Shown: one piece after another, positions 22,958 through 31,454 of the stretch
Position numbering within the stretch: position 1 is the stretch's first letter
Layout: each line of letters begins with the position of its first letter
Assembly: GCA_045636065.1 (NCBI GenBank)
Contig: JAZTWW010000036.1
Location: forward strand, 62,001-126,000
Direction of reading: 5' to 3'
DNA length: 64,000 bases
Source of the DNA: RGIG5050 sp045636065
Lineage (GTDB): Bacteria > Verrucomicrobiota > Kiritimatiellia > RFP12 > UBA1067
Notes under the pieces: model-generated
Databases searched by the model: none
What the model was told of the DNA's origin: nothing
Seen by the model: only the letters and a program-made list of their open reading frames with translations
Translations under genes and position numbers: made by a program

Positions 22958-24769
22958 ATGAAAGAAACTCGTATGATCGTGGCGGCCGTGGTTGCAGTAA
23001 TGGCCGTGCAGGCGTTTGCCGGCATACTCGATGAACTGATGCCAAGGCCGAGGTTCGTCGCCAAGGGTGCGGGCGCCGCTCCCATGCAGGCGCCGCAGGG
23101 CCGCCCGGGCGCGTACTGCCTGAGGGTGAAGGACGGCAAGCCAAGCTTCGAAGGAGACGCCGAGGGCCAGCGCTACGCGAAAATCACGTTCGGCCAGCTC
23201 AGGGCGCTTGCCGCGGCCGACGGAATTCCGGTCCCGGACTGCACGATATCCGACTGGCCCGAGCTCAAGTACCGCGGACTTATGCTCGACTGCGGGCGCA
23301 ACTACCAGAGCGTGGCGTCGATAATGGACATCATAAGCCACCTCGCCAAGTACAAGATGAACGTCTTCCACTGGCACCTCACGGACAACTACGGCTGGAG
23401 GCTTGAATCGAAGGTGCATCCCGAACTGCAGAAGACCGAATCGTTCAGCCGCCAGACGGGGAAGTTCTACACGCAGGAGGAGTTCAAGAAGGTCCTGGCC
23501 CATGCGCGCAGCCTCGGCATAACCGTGATCCCCGAGCTCGACATGCCGGGCCACACCCTCGCCTTCAGGAAGGCGACGGGCATAGGCGATCTCGCCGACG
23601 AAAAGGCCAAGGTGATCCTGGGCGAACTCATAGACGAACTCTGCTCGCTCGCGCCCAAGGAGGAGATGCCCATCATCCATCTGGGGACGGACGAGGCGCG
23701 CGAGCGCGGCGAGAAGGTTCCGCAGTCGCACCTCGACTACTGGGCCTCGAAGGTAACATCCAACGGCCGCATCCTCATGGGATGGTCGCCAGGGCTCAAG
23801 CTCCCCGGCCAGGGGATAAAGCAGCTCTGGATGGGTGCGAAAGATCCGCGCGGCGACAGGACGGCGTACATCGACTCGCAGAACAGCTACTACATCAACC
23901 ACGTTGATCCGGAGGAGCTCCTTTCTGTCGCCGCATACCAGCAGCCGTGCAGATGGGGCGGCAAGGATGAGCATCTTGGGGCGATCATCGGCGTATGGCA
24001 CGACGATGCCATCGCCGACACCGAAGATGTCGCGCGCATGAACGCAGTCTATCCGGCCGTCGTCCTTCTTTCAGACAACTTCTGGCGCGGCCGCGAGCGT
24101 GACGAGCCGGATCTCTATGCGCGCCTTCCCTCTCCGAACGACCCGCGATTCGCCCTGGCGGCCGACCTTGAGCGCCGGACCATAGCGCAGCGCGACAAGG
24201 TGCTTGCCAGATCGAAGCATCCTTTCCCGTACGTGGCCCAGACTTCCATGCGCTGGCGCATGACCGACCAGAGCGGCAAGACCATCGCATCCGACATACC
24301 GCAGGCGACCGTATACCCGCGCCATTTCTGGTTCCCGAAAAGCGCCTATGTGCCATATCAGGACGGAACGGTGATCCTTGAAACGGTGATAGAAAGCCCG
24401 CGCGACATCAAATGCGGCGCATGGATCGGGATGACCGGATTTTCACGCTCCGACGGACGCTCGCGCGACGCTCCCACGCCCAAGATCGGCGAGTGGAACA
24501 AGCATGGTGCGACGATCGAGCTCAACGGCCAGAAGATCGAGCCTCCAAGGTGGGCCCATCCCGGCACGCAGGGAAACCCCAAGGAGATTCCGCTTGTGGA
24601 CGAGGACTACTGGTACCGCAAGCCCACCCCGATACGCCTCAGGAAGGGGGCGAACACCGTAAGGCTCACCCTGCCCAAGCGCGGCGGCTGGAAATGGATC
24701 GGCACGTTCGTTCCCATCCTGGGGACAAGCGACCATCCACGCGAAGTCCCCGGGCTCAGATACAGATAG
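22958..24769 (+). CDS. Secreted GH20 beta-N-acetylhexosaminidase
   Basis: 603 residues. A signal peptide (MKETRMIVAAVVAVMAVQAFA) leads into a short GH20b-like domain and then the GH20 barrel: KYRGLMLDCGRNY, KMNVFHWHLTDNYGWRLE and ITVIPELDMPGHT. The catalytic Asp-Glu pair is in HLGTDE (Asp245, Glu246). The enzyme should remove terminal GlcNAc or GalNAc from chitin-like or mucin-type glycans in the periplasm or outside. A C-terminal region of about 150 residues has a beta-rich look and may be an extra carbohydrate-binding or jelly-roll domain. An upstream in-frame GTG or ATG (22916, 22940) exists, but the promoter lies across it, so the ATG at 22958 is chosen. Confidence 0.92.
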   Translation: MKETRMIVAAVVAVMAVQAFAGILDELMPRPRFVAKGAGAAPMQAPQGRPGAYCLRVKDGKPSFEGDAEGQRYAKITFGQLRALAAADGIPVPDCTISDWPELKYRGLMLDCGRNYQSVASIMDIISHLAKYKMNVFHWHLTDNYGWRLESKVHPELQKTESFSRQTGKFYTQEEFKKVLAHARSLGITVIPELDMPGHTLAFRKATGIGDLADEKAKVILGELIDELCSLAPKEEMPIIHLGTDEARERGEKVPQSHLDYWASKVTSNGRILMGWSPGLKLPGQGIKQLWMGAKDPRGDRTAYIDSQNSYYINHVDPEELLSVAAYQQPCRWGGKDEHLGAIIGVWHDDAIADTEDVARMNAVYPAVVLLSDNFWRGRERDEPDLYARLPSPNDPRFALAADLERRTIAQRDKVLARSKHPFPYVAQTSMRWRMTDQSGKTIASDIPQATVYPRHFWFPKSAYVPYQDGTVILETVIESPRDIKCGAWIGMTGFSRSDGRSRDAPTPKIGEWNKHGATIELNGQKIEPPRWAHPGTQGNPKEIPLVDEDYWYRKPTPIRLRKGANTVRLTLPKRGGWKWIGTFVPILGTSDHPREVPGLRYR

Positions 24770-24803
24770 ATCCCGCGGCGCGGCATCAGGCCGATTTGCG
24801 CAT

Positions 24804-24832
24804 TTGCAAGACGCGGCCCATTTTGATATAAT
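24804..24832 (+). promoter_or_regulatory. tyrS promoter
   Basis: TTGCAA (24804-24809), 17-nt spacer, TATAAT (24827-24832). The leader of about 55 nt is GC-rich, and ends with a possible 5-codon frame (24880-24897) whose stop overlaps the tyrS ATG. Confidence 0.75.
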
Positions 24833-24893
24833 ATCCAGATACCGCGCGCCGGGCGGTCCGGGAGCGCGGTGAAGCAAGGATGGAGTGTTTCAG

Positions 24894-26159
24894 ATGACCC
24901 TTTTGGAAGAATTCAAGGAGCGCGGGCTCGTCGAGTCGGTGACTGACCCCGAAATCGGAAAGATGCTTGAGAAGCCCCTCACCGTGTATTGCGGCTTCGA
25001 CCCGTCCAACAGCTCGCTCCAGGCCGGCAATCTCGTAAGCATACTTGTCTTGAGGCGCCTCCAGCTCGCCGGACACAAGGTGATCGCCCTCGTCGGCGGC
25101 GCCACGGGGCTCATCGGAGATCCCAGCGGCAAGTCCGCCGAGCGCAACATGCTCACTGTGGAGGAGGTTGCCGAAAACGTCAAGGGCATCCGCGAGAACC
25201 TTTCGCGCGTCCTCGACTTCGAGGGCCCCAACGCCGCCATCCTCGTCGACAACTACGACTGGTACAAGTCCATCAGCGCCATCGAGTTCCTGCGCGATAT
25301 TGGCGTAAACTTCCGCGTCCCTCAGATGCTCGCCAAGGAGAGCGTCAAGAAGCGCCTTGAAGCGAGCGAGGGCGCGCTCACATTCACCGAGTTCAGCTAT
25401 CAGATCCTTCAGGGCAACGATTTCCTGCACCTCTACGACACGTACGGCTGCACGATGGAGGTGGGCGGAGCCGACCAGTGGGGCAACATCACAGCCGGCA
25501 CCGATCTTGTAAGGCGCATGCGCGGCAAGACGGCCTACGGCCTCACGTTCCCGCTTCTTCTCGACGCAAGCGGCAGGAAGTTCGGCAAGAGCGAAGGCAA
25601 CGCCATGTTCCTCTCCGCGGAGAAGACGAGCGTATACGACTGGTACCAGTTCTTCATGAGAAGCGCCGATGCGGATGTGATCCGCTACCTGAAGGTCTTC
25701 TCGATGAAGAGCCTTGACGAGATCGCCGCCCTTGAGGCCGAGATGAAGGTCCATCCCGAATCTCGCATTCCGCAGAAGGCGCTCGCCGAGGAGCTTACAA
25801 GGCTGATCCACGGCGAGGCGGGCCTCAAGACGGCCCTCCAGGCGACGAACGTGCTCTTCGGCGGCTCGATAGAAGGCCTCTCGGCCGCCCAGCTCGAATC
25901 CGTCTTCAAGGATGTGAAGAGCGCCACGCTTCCCAAGTCGCAGATCGTCGGGCAGAGCGTCTTTTCGGTGGCGGCCGCCGCCGGGATGTTCAAGTCGAAC
26001 GGCGAGGCCCGCCGCATGGCCCAGCAGGGTGGGCTCAGCCTCAACGCCGTCAAGGCGGACGACAAGCGCGTCTTCGGCGATGACGATCTCGTCGACGGCC
26101 GCGTGGCCGTCCTAAGGAGCGGCAAGAAGAACCATTTCCTCCTCAAGGCGGCGGATTGA
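24894..26159 (+). CDS. tyrS: Tyrosyl-tRNA synthetase
   Basis: 421 residues, the bacterial TyrRS length. It attaches Tyr to tRNA-Tyr. The class I Rossmann core starts YCGFDPSNSSLQAGNL, where the usual HIGH-type motif (HxGH/HxGN) reads QAGN, so its first His is replaced by Gln. The second signature is KFGKS, fully typical. YQILQGNDFLHL and VGGADQWGNITAGTDLVRR are the family tyrosine-site blocks. The C-terminal ~60 residues form the S4 RNA-binding domain (EARRMAQQGGLSLN). ATG 24894 has GGAG eight nt upstream; GTG 24885 is in frame but less well placed. Confidence 0.95.
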   Translation: MTLLEEFKERGLVESVTDPEIGKMLEKPLTVYCGFDPSNSSLQAGNLVSILVLRRLQLAGHKVIALVGGATGLIGDPSGKSAERNMLTVEEVAENVKGIRENLSRVLDFEGPNAAILVDNYDWYKSISAIEFLRDIGVNFRVPQMLAKESVKKRLEASEGALTFTEFSYQILQGNDFLHLYDTYGCTMEVGGADQWGNITAGTDLVRRMRGKTAYGLTFPLLLDASGRKFGKSEGNAMFLSAEKTSVYDWYQFFMRSADADVIRYLKVFSMKSLDEIAALEAEMKVHPESRIPQKALAEELTRLIHGEAGLKTALQATNVLFGGSIEGLSAAQLESVFKDVKSATLPKSQIVGQSVFSVAAAAGMFKSNGEARRMAQQGGLSLNAVKADDKRVFGDDDLVDGRVAVLRSGKKNHFLLKAAD

Positions 26160-26215
26160 GGGCGTCGAAGCCCGCGTGCGGCCTTAAGGTGCGTTCTTGA
26201 CAAGAGGATATAGAT

Positions 26216-26782
26216 ATGTGGAACTATTCTGAAAAGATGATGGATCACTTCAGGAATCCGCGCAACGTGGGTTCCATCGAGAACCCGGACGGTGAGGCCA
26301 CGGTCGGAAGCCTCGCCTGCGGCGATGCGCTCAAGTTCCAGTTCAAGCTTGACGGGGAAGGGCGCATAAAGGAGGCGAAGTTCCAGACTTTCGGCTGCGC
26401 TAGCGCCATAGCCTCAAGCTCGGCCCTTACGGAAATGGTGATAGGAAAGACTCTGGAGGAGGCCAAGTCGATCACGAACGCCCAGATCGCCGACTACCTT
26501 GGCGGGCTTCCTCCGCAGAAGATGCACTGTTCCGTTATGGGTCGCGAGGCCCTTGAAGCTGCGATCAAGAACTACAAGACAGGCGAGAACGCCGACCGCA
26601 ACCTTGAGGACGAGCTTCTCTGCACCTGCTACAACGTCAGCGAGAACGAGGTGCGCCGCGTCATAACCGAAAACTCCCTCACGACCGTCGAAGAGGTGAC
26701 GAATTTCACCAAGGCCGGCGGCGGTTGCGGCCGGTGCAAGCCCAAGATCCAGAAGATCCTCGACGAGATCAACGGCGTTTGA
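26216..26782 (+). CDS. NifU-type iron-sulfur scaffold (IscU domain plus BFD-like [2Fe-2S] domain)
   Basis: 188 residues. Residues 1-125 are an IscU-type scaffold with the three cluster-binding Cys in GSLACGDAL, FGCASAIASS and KMHCSVMG. After about residue 135 follows a bacterioferritin-associated-ferredoxin-like domain with LLCTCYNVSE and GGGCGRCKPKI, as in the middle domain of NifU. The C-terminal NFU domain of full NifU is absent. It assembles Fe-S clusters for transfer to target proteins. No cysteine desulfurase gene is adjacent. ATG 26216 has AAGAGGA seven nt upstream. It follows tyrS by 56 nt; cotranscription is possible. Confidence 0.92.
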   Translation: MWNYSEKMMDHFRNPRNVGSIENPDGEATVGSLACGDALKFQFKLDGEGRIKEAKFQTFGCASAIASSSALTEMVIGKTLEEAKSITNAQIADYLGGLPPQKMHCSVMGREALEAAIKNYKTGENADRNLEDELLCTCYNVSENEVRRVITENSLTTVEEVTNFTKAGGGCGRCKPKIQKILDEINGV

Positions 26783-26817
26783 CCGCCGAGCGTCCGTTTT
26801 TTTGTCAGAACGGCATT

Positions 26818-26852
26818 TCAGGTCCGCCTATACCTCATGTAGGCGGGCCTGA
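26818..26852. terminator. Strong hairpin after the nifU-like gene
   Basis: tcaggtccgccta / taggcgggcctga make a 13-bp stem with one G-U pair and a 9-nt loop, extended by flanking T/A runs. On the plus strand it lacks a following T-run (a run of seven T precedes it at 26797-26803), so classical termination is uncertain. Confidence 0.5.
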
Positions 26853-26864
26853 AAAAATATCGGC

Positions 26865-26893
26865 TTGCCTTATAAGGTCAAGTGTGGTAAAAT
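26865..26893 (+). promoter_or_regulatory. Promoter of the Cys-rich secreted protein gene
   Basis: TTGCCT (26865-26870), 17-nt spacer, TAAAAT (26888-26893). The leader would be about 55 nt and ends with AAAGGAG. Confidence 0.7.
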
Positions 26894-26954
26894 TGCAGCA
26901 GGATTCAATGCGGACCGATCCGTTCTGGCCTGCTGCAAAGAAAGGAGAAGCGAA

Positions 26955-27404
26955 ATGAAGAAGGTTGCAATGATATTGACGGCGGTACTCTGCGGAGCCG
27001 TGCTTGCCGCGCCCCCGCCTCCGCCCCACCATGGTCACCACCCGAGGGGCAAGGTTTGCCACAAGTGCTACGGCACCGGCGAATGCCACAAGTGCGGCGG
27101 TACCGGTTGGAGGGCGCACTGGTTCAGCGAGAAGCTGTGCAACCGCTGCGACGGCACCGGCTGGTGCTCCTACTGCGGCGGCGACGGTCGCGAATATGAC
27201 AACCCTCCTCCCCGCAGGTCCGGCTACGGCCCCAAGGCCGTCCGCAAGCCCAATGCTCCGCACGGCGGCCCTGCAGTGAAACCTGCTCCAGCGCCGCACA
27301 ACGGCCCTGTCGCAAAGCCGCCGGCCCCTGCGCCCAAGCCGCAGCCCAAGCCGCAGCCCAAGCCAGCGCCGCAGCCCGCGCACGGCGGTCCCCACAGGCG
27401 CTGA
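26955..27404 (+). CDS. Small secreted protein with DnaJ-type CxxCxGxG zinc-finger repeats
   Basis: 149 residues. The signal peptide is MKKVAMILTAVLCGAVLAA. The mature part has four CxxCxGxG units in two pairs: CHKCYGTGECHKCGGTG and then CNRCDGTGWCSYCGGDG, the same motif as the zinc-binding domain of DnaJ, but with no J domain and placed outside the cytoplasm. The C-terminal half is Pro/Ala/Lys-rich (PKPQPKPQPKPAP) and probably disordered. ATG 26955 follows AAAGGAG; longer in-frame starts upstream lie within the promoter. Function is unknown; exported zinc or thiol-disulfide chaperone-like activity is only inference. The next gene starts 46 nt later. Confidence 0.82.
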   Translation: MKKVAMILTAVLCGAVLAAPPPPPHHGHHPRGKVCHKCYGTGECHKCGGTGWRAHWFSEKLCNRCDGTGWCSYCGGDGREYDNPPPRRSGYGPKAVRKPNAPHGGPAVKPAPAPHNGPVAKPPAPAPKPQPKPQPKPAPQPAHGGPHRR

Positions 27405-27450
27405 GCCGTTCAAAGCAGCAAACATGTCTTTAATGCAGTAGAGGTCGGAA

Positions 27451-30114
27451 ATGAAGAGGGTATTCGCATCTGTAATCGCGGCCACGGCGCTTTGCGGCGC
27501 CGTGGCCCAGGAGCCGGTCGAGCCGGCGATTGATCCCGGGGTCGGGCGCATCCCTGCGCCCGTCCCGGAGCCTGTAGTCCCCATTAAGGTCCTTCCCCCC
27601 GTGGAGGAGACGGAAGTGAAGGTCGAATCCTCCGAGCGTACGCTTGAGGACAACGGCCTCTACAGGAAGGTGGCCGTAACAGCCACATTCACAAACCCCA
27701 ACCGCCGCCAGATGAGCTGGGACTGGTGCGTCACCATCCCCGACGACGCGACGGTATGCGGATACTCCCTTGAAATAAACGGCTCCATGGTGCCGGGTGT
27801 CGTGACCGCAAAAGAGAAGGCCCGCGTGGCGTTCGAATCCGAGAAGGCGAAGCGCGTCGATCCAGGCATAGTCGAGCATGTCGCGGGGAACGTGTGGAAG
27901 ACGAGGATCTTCCCCCTTCTTCCCGATACGCCACGCAAGGCCGAAGTCGTCTACATAGTTCCTGTAGCCGATGGCGAGGCGAAGTGCGTCTGCGAGAAGG
28001 ACAGAGAGGACGTGTTCGTCGCGGAACGCACCGACGCTGCCACGGGCGCCGCCCCCACCTGGCGCGACGCCGTATCCCGCTTCCAGTCCGGAACGATCCT
28101 CTGGGACGCGAGCGCGAGCGCCGAGAAGTGCGCCGCCCAGTGGCGCGCAAGGCTTGAGCTCCTCCCCGAGGACGGCGAGTGGACTTTGGTCGCATTCCGC
28201 AACGACGCCGAAAAAGTCGGCACGGTCAAGGGCCGCAGCCTGCTTCTTGCCGCCATCGACGGGCTTAAGTACGACGGCGGAACGGACATAGGCGCAGCAG
28301 TCGCGTCGCTCGATCCAGGGCGCGCGCCGGGAAGCGTCCTTCTTTTCACCGATGAGATCGACACTCTGGGCGTAGAGAGGCCGCGCTACGAAAGCGATCC
28401 TTCCGTCACCGTCGCCTCAAGGCCCGACCCGAAGCCCCGCACCGTCACCGTGAGGAAGCTAAAGGACGGCGAAACGGCACCCGAGGGCGTCGAGGTGAAG
28501 GAGGGCACCCTCCTCGCCACAGCCTGGGCGGCGGACAGGATAAAGGATCTCACCTCGCAGGCCGACGCCCGCAAGGACGAATTCCTCGAACTCGGCCGCC
28601 GCTACGGCGTTGCAAGCCCGGTGACGAGCCTTATCGTCCTTGAAAACGTCGAGCAGTACCTCGAGCACCGCATCGAGCCTCCTAAAGGCTCCGTATGGTA
28701 CGACGAATGGGTGCGCCGCCGCGCCGCAGAGGACGATGCGATCAACGACCGCAAGAAGCGCGCCGAACACGAGAAGGATCTGCTTACACTCTGGGAGGAG
28801 CGCGTAAAGTGGTGGAAGGACCCGATCCCCCCCAGAAAGACGCCCAAGAGCGGTCTCTTCGAGGGAATCTTCGGCGAGCGCAACGCATCCCCAAGAAGGG
28901 CCCTCGCGAGGGATGGAATGGCTAGCCCTGCGGCATATTCCGCCGGAGCGCAGCCGGTCGGGGCCGCGCCTGCAGGAATGTCTGCGAGCCTCCGTTCCGC
29001 CAGGGCCGTCGCCAACGACGACTTCATGGCTGAAGACGAGGGCGGCGCCGTTGCAGAGGAGGCCGAGGTCGCGAGGGAGGCTTCGCCACGTCAGGCCCCG
29101 CCAAATCCCGGAGCCGCCGGAAGCGGCGGAGCGACGATAACGATCTGTGCATGGGACCCCAAGGCCCCGTACCTTGACGCGCTCAAGGCCGCGCCCGAGG
29201 GCAAGGCATATGAAGAGTACCTCAACCAGCGCAAGACGCACGGAAAGGCCCCGGCGTTCTACATGGACGCGGCGGGATGGTTCTTCAAGGCGGGCGAAAG
29301 CGCCCTTGCCGTGAGGATCCTCTCCAACATGGCCGAATTCCAGCTCGAAGATGCAGCCATCTGGCGCTCCATGGGCTGGCGGCTCAGGGAGGCCGGCGAA
29401 TATCGCCTCGCCGTGGTGTGCTTCCGCAAGGCGCTCGCCATCCGCACCGAGGAGGGCCAGAGCCGCCGCGATCTCGCTCTCGTTCTCGCCGAGGAGGGCA
29501 AGGAGCTTTTCGCCAAGGGCGAGAAGACCCTCGCCAAGGCCCGCCTTGAGGAGGCGATGAGGCTCTTCAACGACGCCGCCTTCCAGAACTGGTCGCGCCG
29601 CAGCGGCCGCCGCTCCAACGACCGCCAGGTGAGCATCATATCCCTTGAGGAGCTTAACGGCCTTATGGGCTGGTGCGATGCCCAGAGCTGGGGCGAAGGC
29701 GAAAAGCCCGTTCCCCCGGATCTCGATCCCGCCTACAGGCGCGACATCCCCGTAAAGGTCCGCATCGTCCTCTCCTGGGACGCGGACGAGACCGACATCG
29801 ACATCCATGTCCTGGAGCCCGAGGGCGAGGAGGCGTTCTACAGCCACCGCCGCACCGGCGCGGGCGGATTCGTCGGCGAGGATGTCACGACCGGCTACGG
29901 CCCAGAGGAGTACCTGCGCAAGGAGGGGACGGGCACATTCCGCATCCTGACGCACTACTACGCCTCCCACCAGACCGCCCTCACGGGCGCAGCCACCGCC
30001 ACGGCCACCGTCTACACCGACTGGGCCACGGCCGCCGAGAAGAGGCAGATCCTCACGTTGAGACTTGACAAGCCAAAGAGCAAACTGCCTATAGGCACGA
30101 TTGAGATACAATGA
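27451..30114 (+). CDS. Secreted VIT / vWA-like / TPR / DUF2135-type protein
   Basis: 887 residues with a signal peptide (ending GAVAQ). Residues ~50-185 resemble a VIT (inter-alpha-trypsin inhibitor) domain: RKVAVTATFTNPNRRQMSWDW, IPDDATVCGYSLEINGSMVPG, KEKARVAFES. A von Willebrand A-like part follows (FRNDAEKVG, GGTDIGAAVASL, SVLLFTDEID), with a degraded metal site. A low-complexity Ala/Gly linker and TPR-like helices (residues ~590-720) come next, and then a C-terminal domain with VRIVLSWDADETDIDIHVLEP, as in DUF2135/YfaP proteins. This is a scaffold-like cell-envelope protein. Its stop overlaps the phosphorylase ATG (ATGA), so it heads a four-gene operon. Confidence 0.82.
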   Translation: MKRVFASVIAATALCGAVAQEPVEPAIDPGVGRIPAPVPEPVVPIKVLPPVEETEVKVESSERTLEDNGLYRKVAVTATFTNPNRRQMSWDWCVTIPDDATVCGYSLEINGSMVPGVVTAKEKARVAFESEKAKRVDPGIVEHVAGNVWKTRIFPLLPDTPRKAEVVYIVPVADGEAKCVCEKDREDVFVAERTDAATGAAPTWRDAVSRFQSGTILWDASASAEKCAAQWRARLELLPEDGEWTLVAFRNDAEKVGTVKGRSLLLAAIDGLKYDGGTDIGAAVASLDPGRAPGSVLLFTDEIDTLGVERPRYESDPSVTVASRPDPKPRTVTVRKLKDGETAPEGVEVKEGTLLATAWAADRIKDLTSQADARKDEFLELGRRYGVASPVTSLIVLENVEQYLEHRIEPPKGSVWYDEWVRRRAAEDDAINDRKKRAEHEKDLLTLWEERVKWWKDPIPPRKTPKSGLFEGIFGERNASPRRALARDGMASPAAYSAGAQPVGAAPAGMSASLRSARAVANDDFMAEDEGGAVAEEAEVAREASPRQAPPNPGAAGSGGATITICAWDPKAPYLDALKAAPEGKAYEEYLNQRKTHGKAPAFYMDAAGWFFKAGESALAVRILSNMAEFQLEDAAIWRSMGWRLREAGEYRLAVVCFRKALAIRTEEGQSRRDLALVLAEEGKELFAKGEKTLAKARLEEAMRLFNDAAFQNWSRRSGRRSNDRQVSIISLEELNGLMGWCDAQSWGEGEKPVPPDLDPAYRRDIPVKVRIVLSWDADETDIDIHVLEPEGEEAFYSHRRTGAGGFVGEDVTTGYGPEEYLRKEGTGTFRILTHYYASHQTALTGAATATATVYTDWATAAEKRQILTLRLDKPKSKLPIGTIEIQ

Positions 30115-31454
30115 ACGTAAAACTTCTTCTTGAAAGGAAAAGGGAAGGGGGCGAGCTTGCGGAGGATGACATCCGCGAGCTCGTCTCGGCCTATACGAAA
30201 GGCGAAGTGGGCGATGCCCAGATGGCCGCGTTCGCGATGGCCGTATGCTGCAACGGGATGACCGTCGCCGAGACGGCCGCGCTGACGGACGCCATGAGAA
30301 GGTCCGGCGGCGAGCTTGACCTGGGAGCGCTGGCCGCGAAAGGCGTCCCCACCGCCGACAAGCACTCCACGGGCGGCGTCGGCGACAAGATCTCCCTTGT
30401 GGCTCTCCCGCTCGCCGCAAGCTGCGGCGTTGCCGTGCCGAGCCTTGCCGGGCGCGGCCTCGGCCTTACCGGCGGCACCATCGACAAGCTAGAGACGATA
30501 CCAGGCTTCAGGACGGATCTCTCCGCCAAGGAGTTCGTCGATGCCGCCTCTTCGGCCGGCGTCGCCATCGCGGCGCAGACGCCCGATCTCTGCCCTGCCG
30601 ACAGGAAGCTCTACGCCTTGAGGGACGTGACGGGGACTGTAGCCTCGATCCCCCTCATAACGGCAAGCATTCTCTCGAAGAAGCTCGCCGAGGGTGCCGG
30701 GACGATCGTATTCGACGTCAAGTGCGGCGCCGGCGCCTTCATGAAGACGCGCGGCGGGGCCCATGACCTTGCAGTCTCACTTGTCTCCGGCGCGAAGTTC
30801 GCGGGCCGCAGGTCGTGCGCGCTCGTCACGGACATGTCGGAGCCTCTCGGCTATGCCGTCGGCAACAGGCTTGAGGTGGATGAGGCCGTCAACGTCCTAC
30901 TTCCCCGGAAAGAGGGTGAAGATGTACTCTGCTGCCACGCGCAGTACCCTAACGACGTAGCGGAGCTTTCCGTAGAACTCGCCGCCAGGATGGTGTCGCT
31001 CGCAAAGGGCGTACCCGTTGAAGAGGCGAGAGGGATGTGCCGCTCGAACCTTGCGGGCGGTGCGGCGCTTAAGCGTTTCGAGGCGATGGTACGCACGCAG
31101 GGAGGTCGCCTTGCCGAGCGCCCGGCGAGAACGGGGACCGTATCGGGCCGCGCCGTGAAGGCGGCAAGGGACGGCTACGTATCATCCATAGATGCGGATC
31201 TTGTGGCCAGGGCGTCGCTTGCGCTCGGGGCGGGGCGCATGATGCCAGGCGATTCGATAGACCCGGAGGCCGGCGTCCAGCTTTCCGTAAGGCGCGGCGA
31301 CTATGTGGTCAGAGGGCAGTACCTAGCGACGGCCCTCACGTCCACGGCCGGCGAGGGTGCGCTCAAGGAGGCCGAAGCGCTTATCGCATCCGCCGTATCC
31401 ATATCGGACGATCCGCCTCCTGCAAAGAAGATCGTTCTGGAGGTAGTGGAATGA
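30111..31454 (+). CDS. Pyrimidine-nucleoside/thymidine phosphorylase
   Basis: 447 residues, the family length. It splits thymidine or uridine with phosphate into base and (deoxy)ribose-1-phosphate. Clear family signature: DKHSTGGVGDKISLVALPLAASCG, then SLAGRGLGLTGGTIDKLETIPGF and KCGAGAFMKT. The N-terminal RKREGGELAEDDIRELVSAYTKGE is the usual alpha domain start. The paralogous glycosyl transferase family member TrpD is excluded by these motifs. Whether it prefers thymidine (deoA) or is broad (pdp) cannot be decided. It overlaps its neighbours on both sides by 4 nt (ATGA), an odd place for a salvage enzyme, between envelope genes. Confidence 0.93.
   Translation: MNVKLLLERKREGGELAEDDIRELVSAYTKGEVGDAQMAAFAMAVCCNGMTVAETAALTDAMRRSGGELDLGALAAKGVPTADKHSTGGVGDKISLVALPLAASCGVAVPSLAGRGLGLTGGTIDKLETIPGFRTDLSAKEFVDAASSAGVAIAAQTPDLCPADRKLYALRDVTGTVASIPLITASILSKKLAEGAGTIVFDVKCGAGAFMKTRGGAHDLAVSLVSGAKFAGRRSCALVTDMSEPLGYAVGNRLEVDEAVNVLLPRKEGEDVLCCHAQYPNDVAELSVELAARMVSLAKGVPVEEARGMCRSNLAGGAALKRFEAMVRTQGGRLAERPARTGTVSGRAVKAARDGYVSSIDADLVARASLALGAGRMMPGDSIDPEAGVQLSVRRGDYVVRGQYLATALTSTAGEGALKEAEALIASAVSISDDPPPAKKIVLEVVE

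Noticed and set aside
24880..24897. Five-codon leader frame overlapping the tyrS start
   Set aside because: It reads Met-Glu-Cys-Phe-Arg-stop and overlaps as ATGA, but contains no Tyr and no attenuator hairpin follows, so a regulatory role is not supported.
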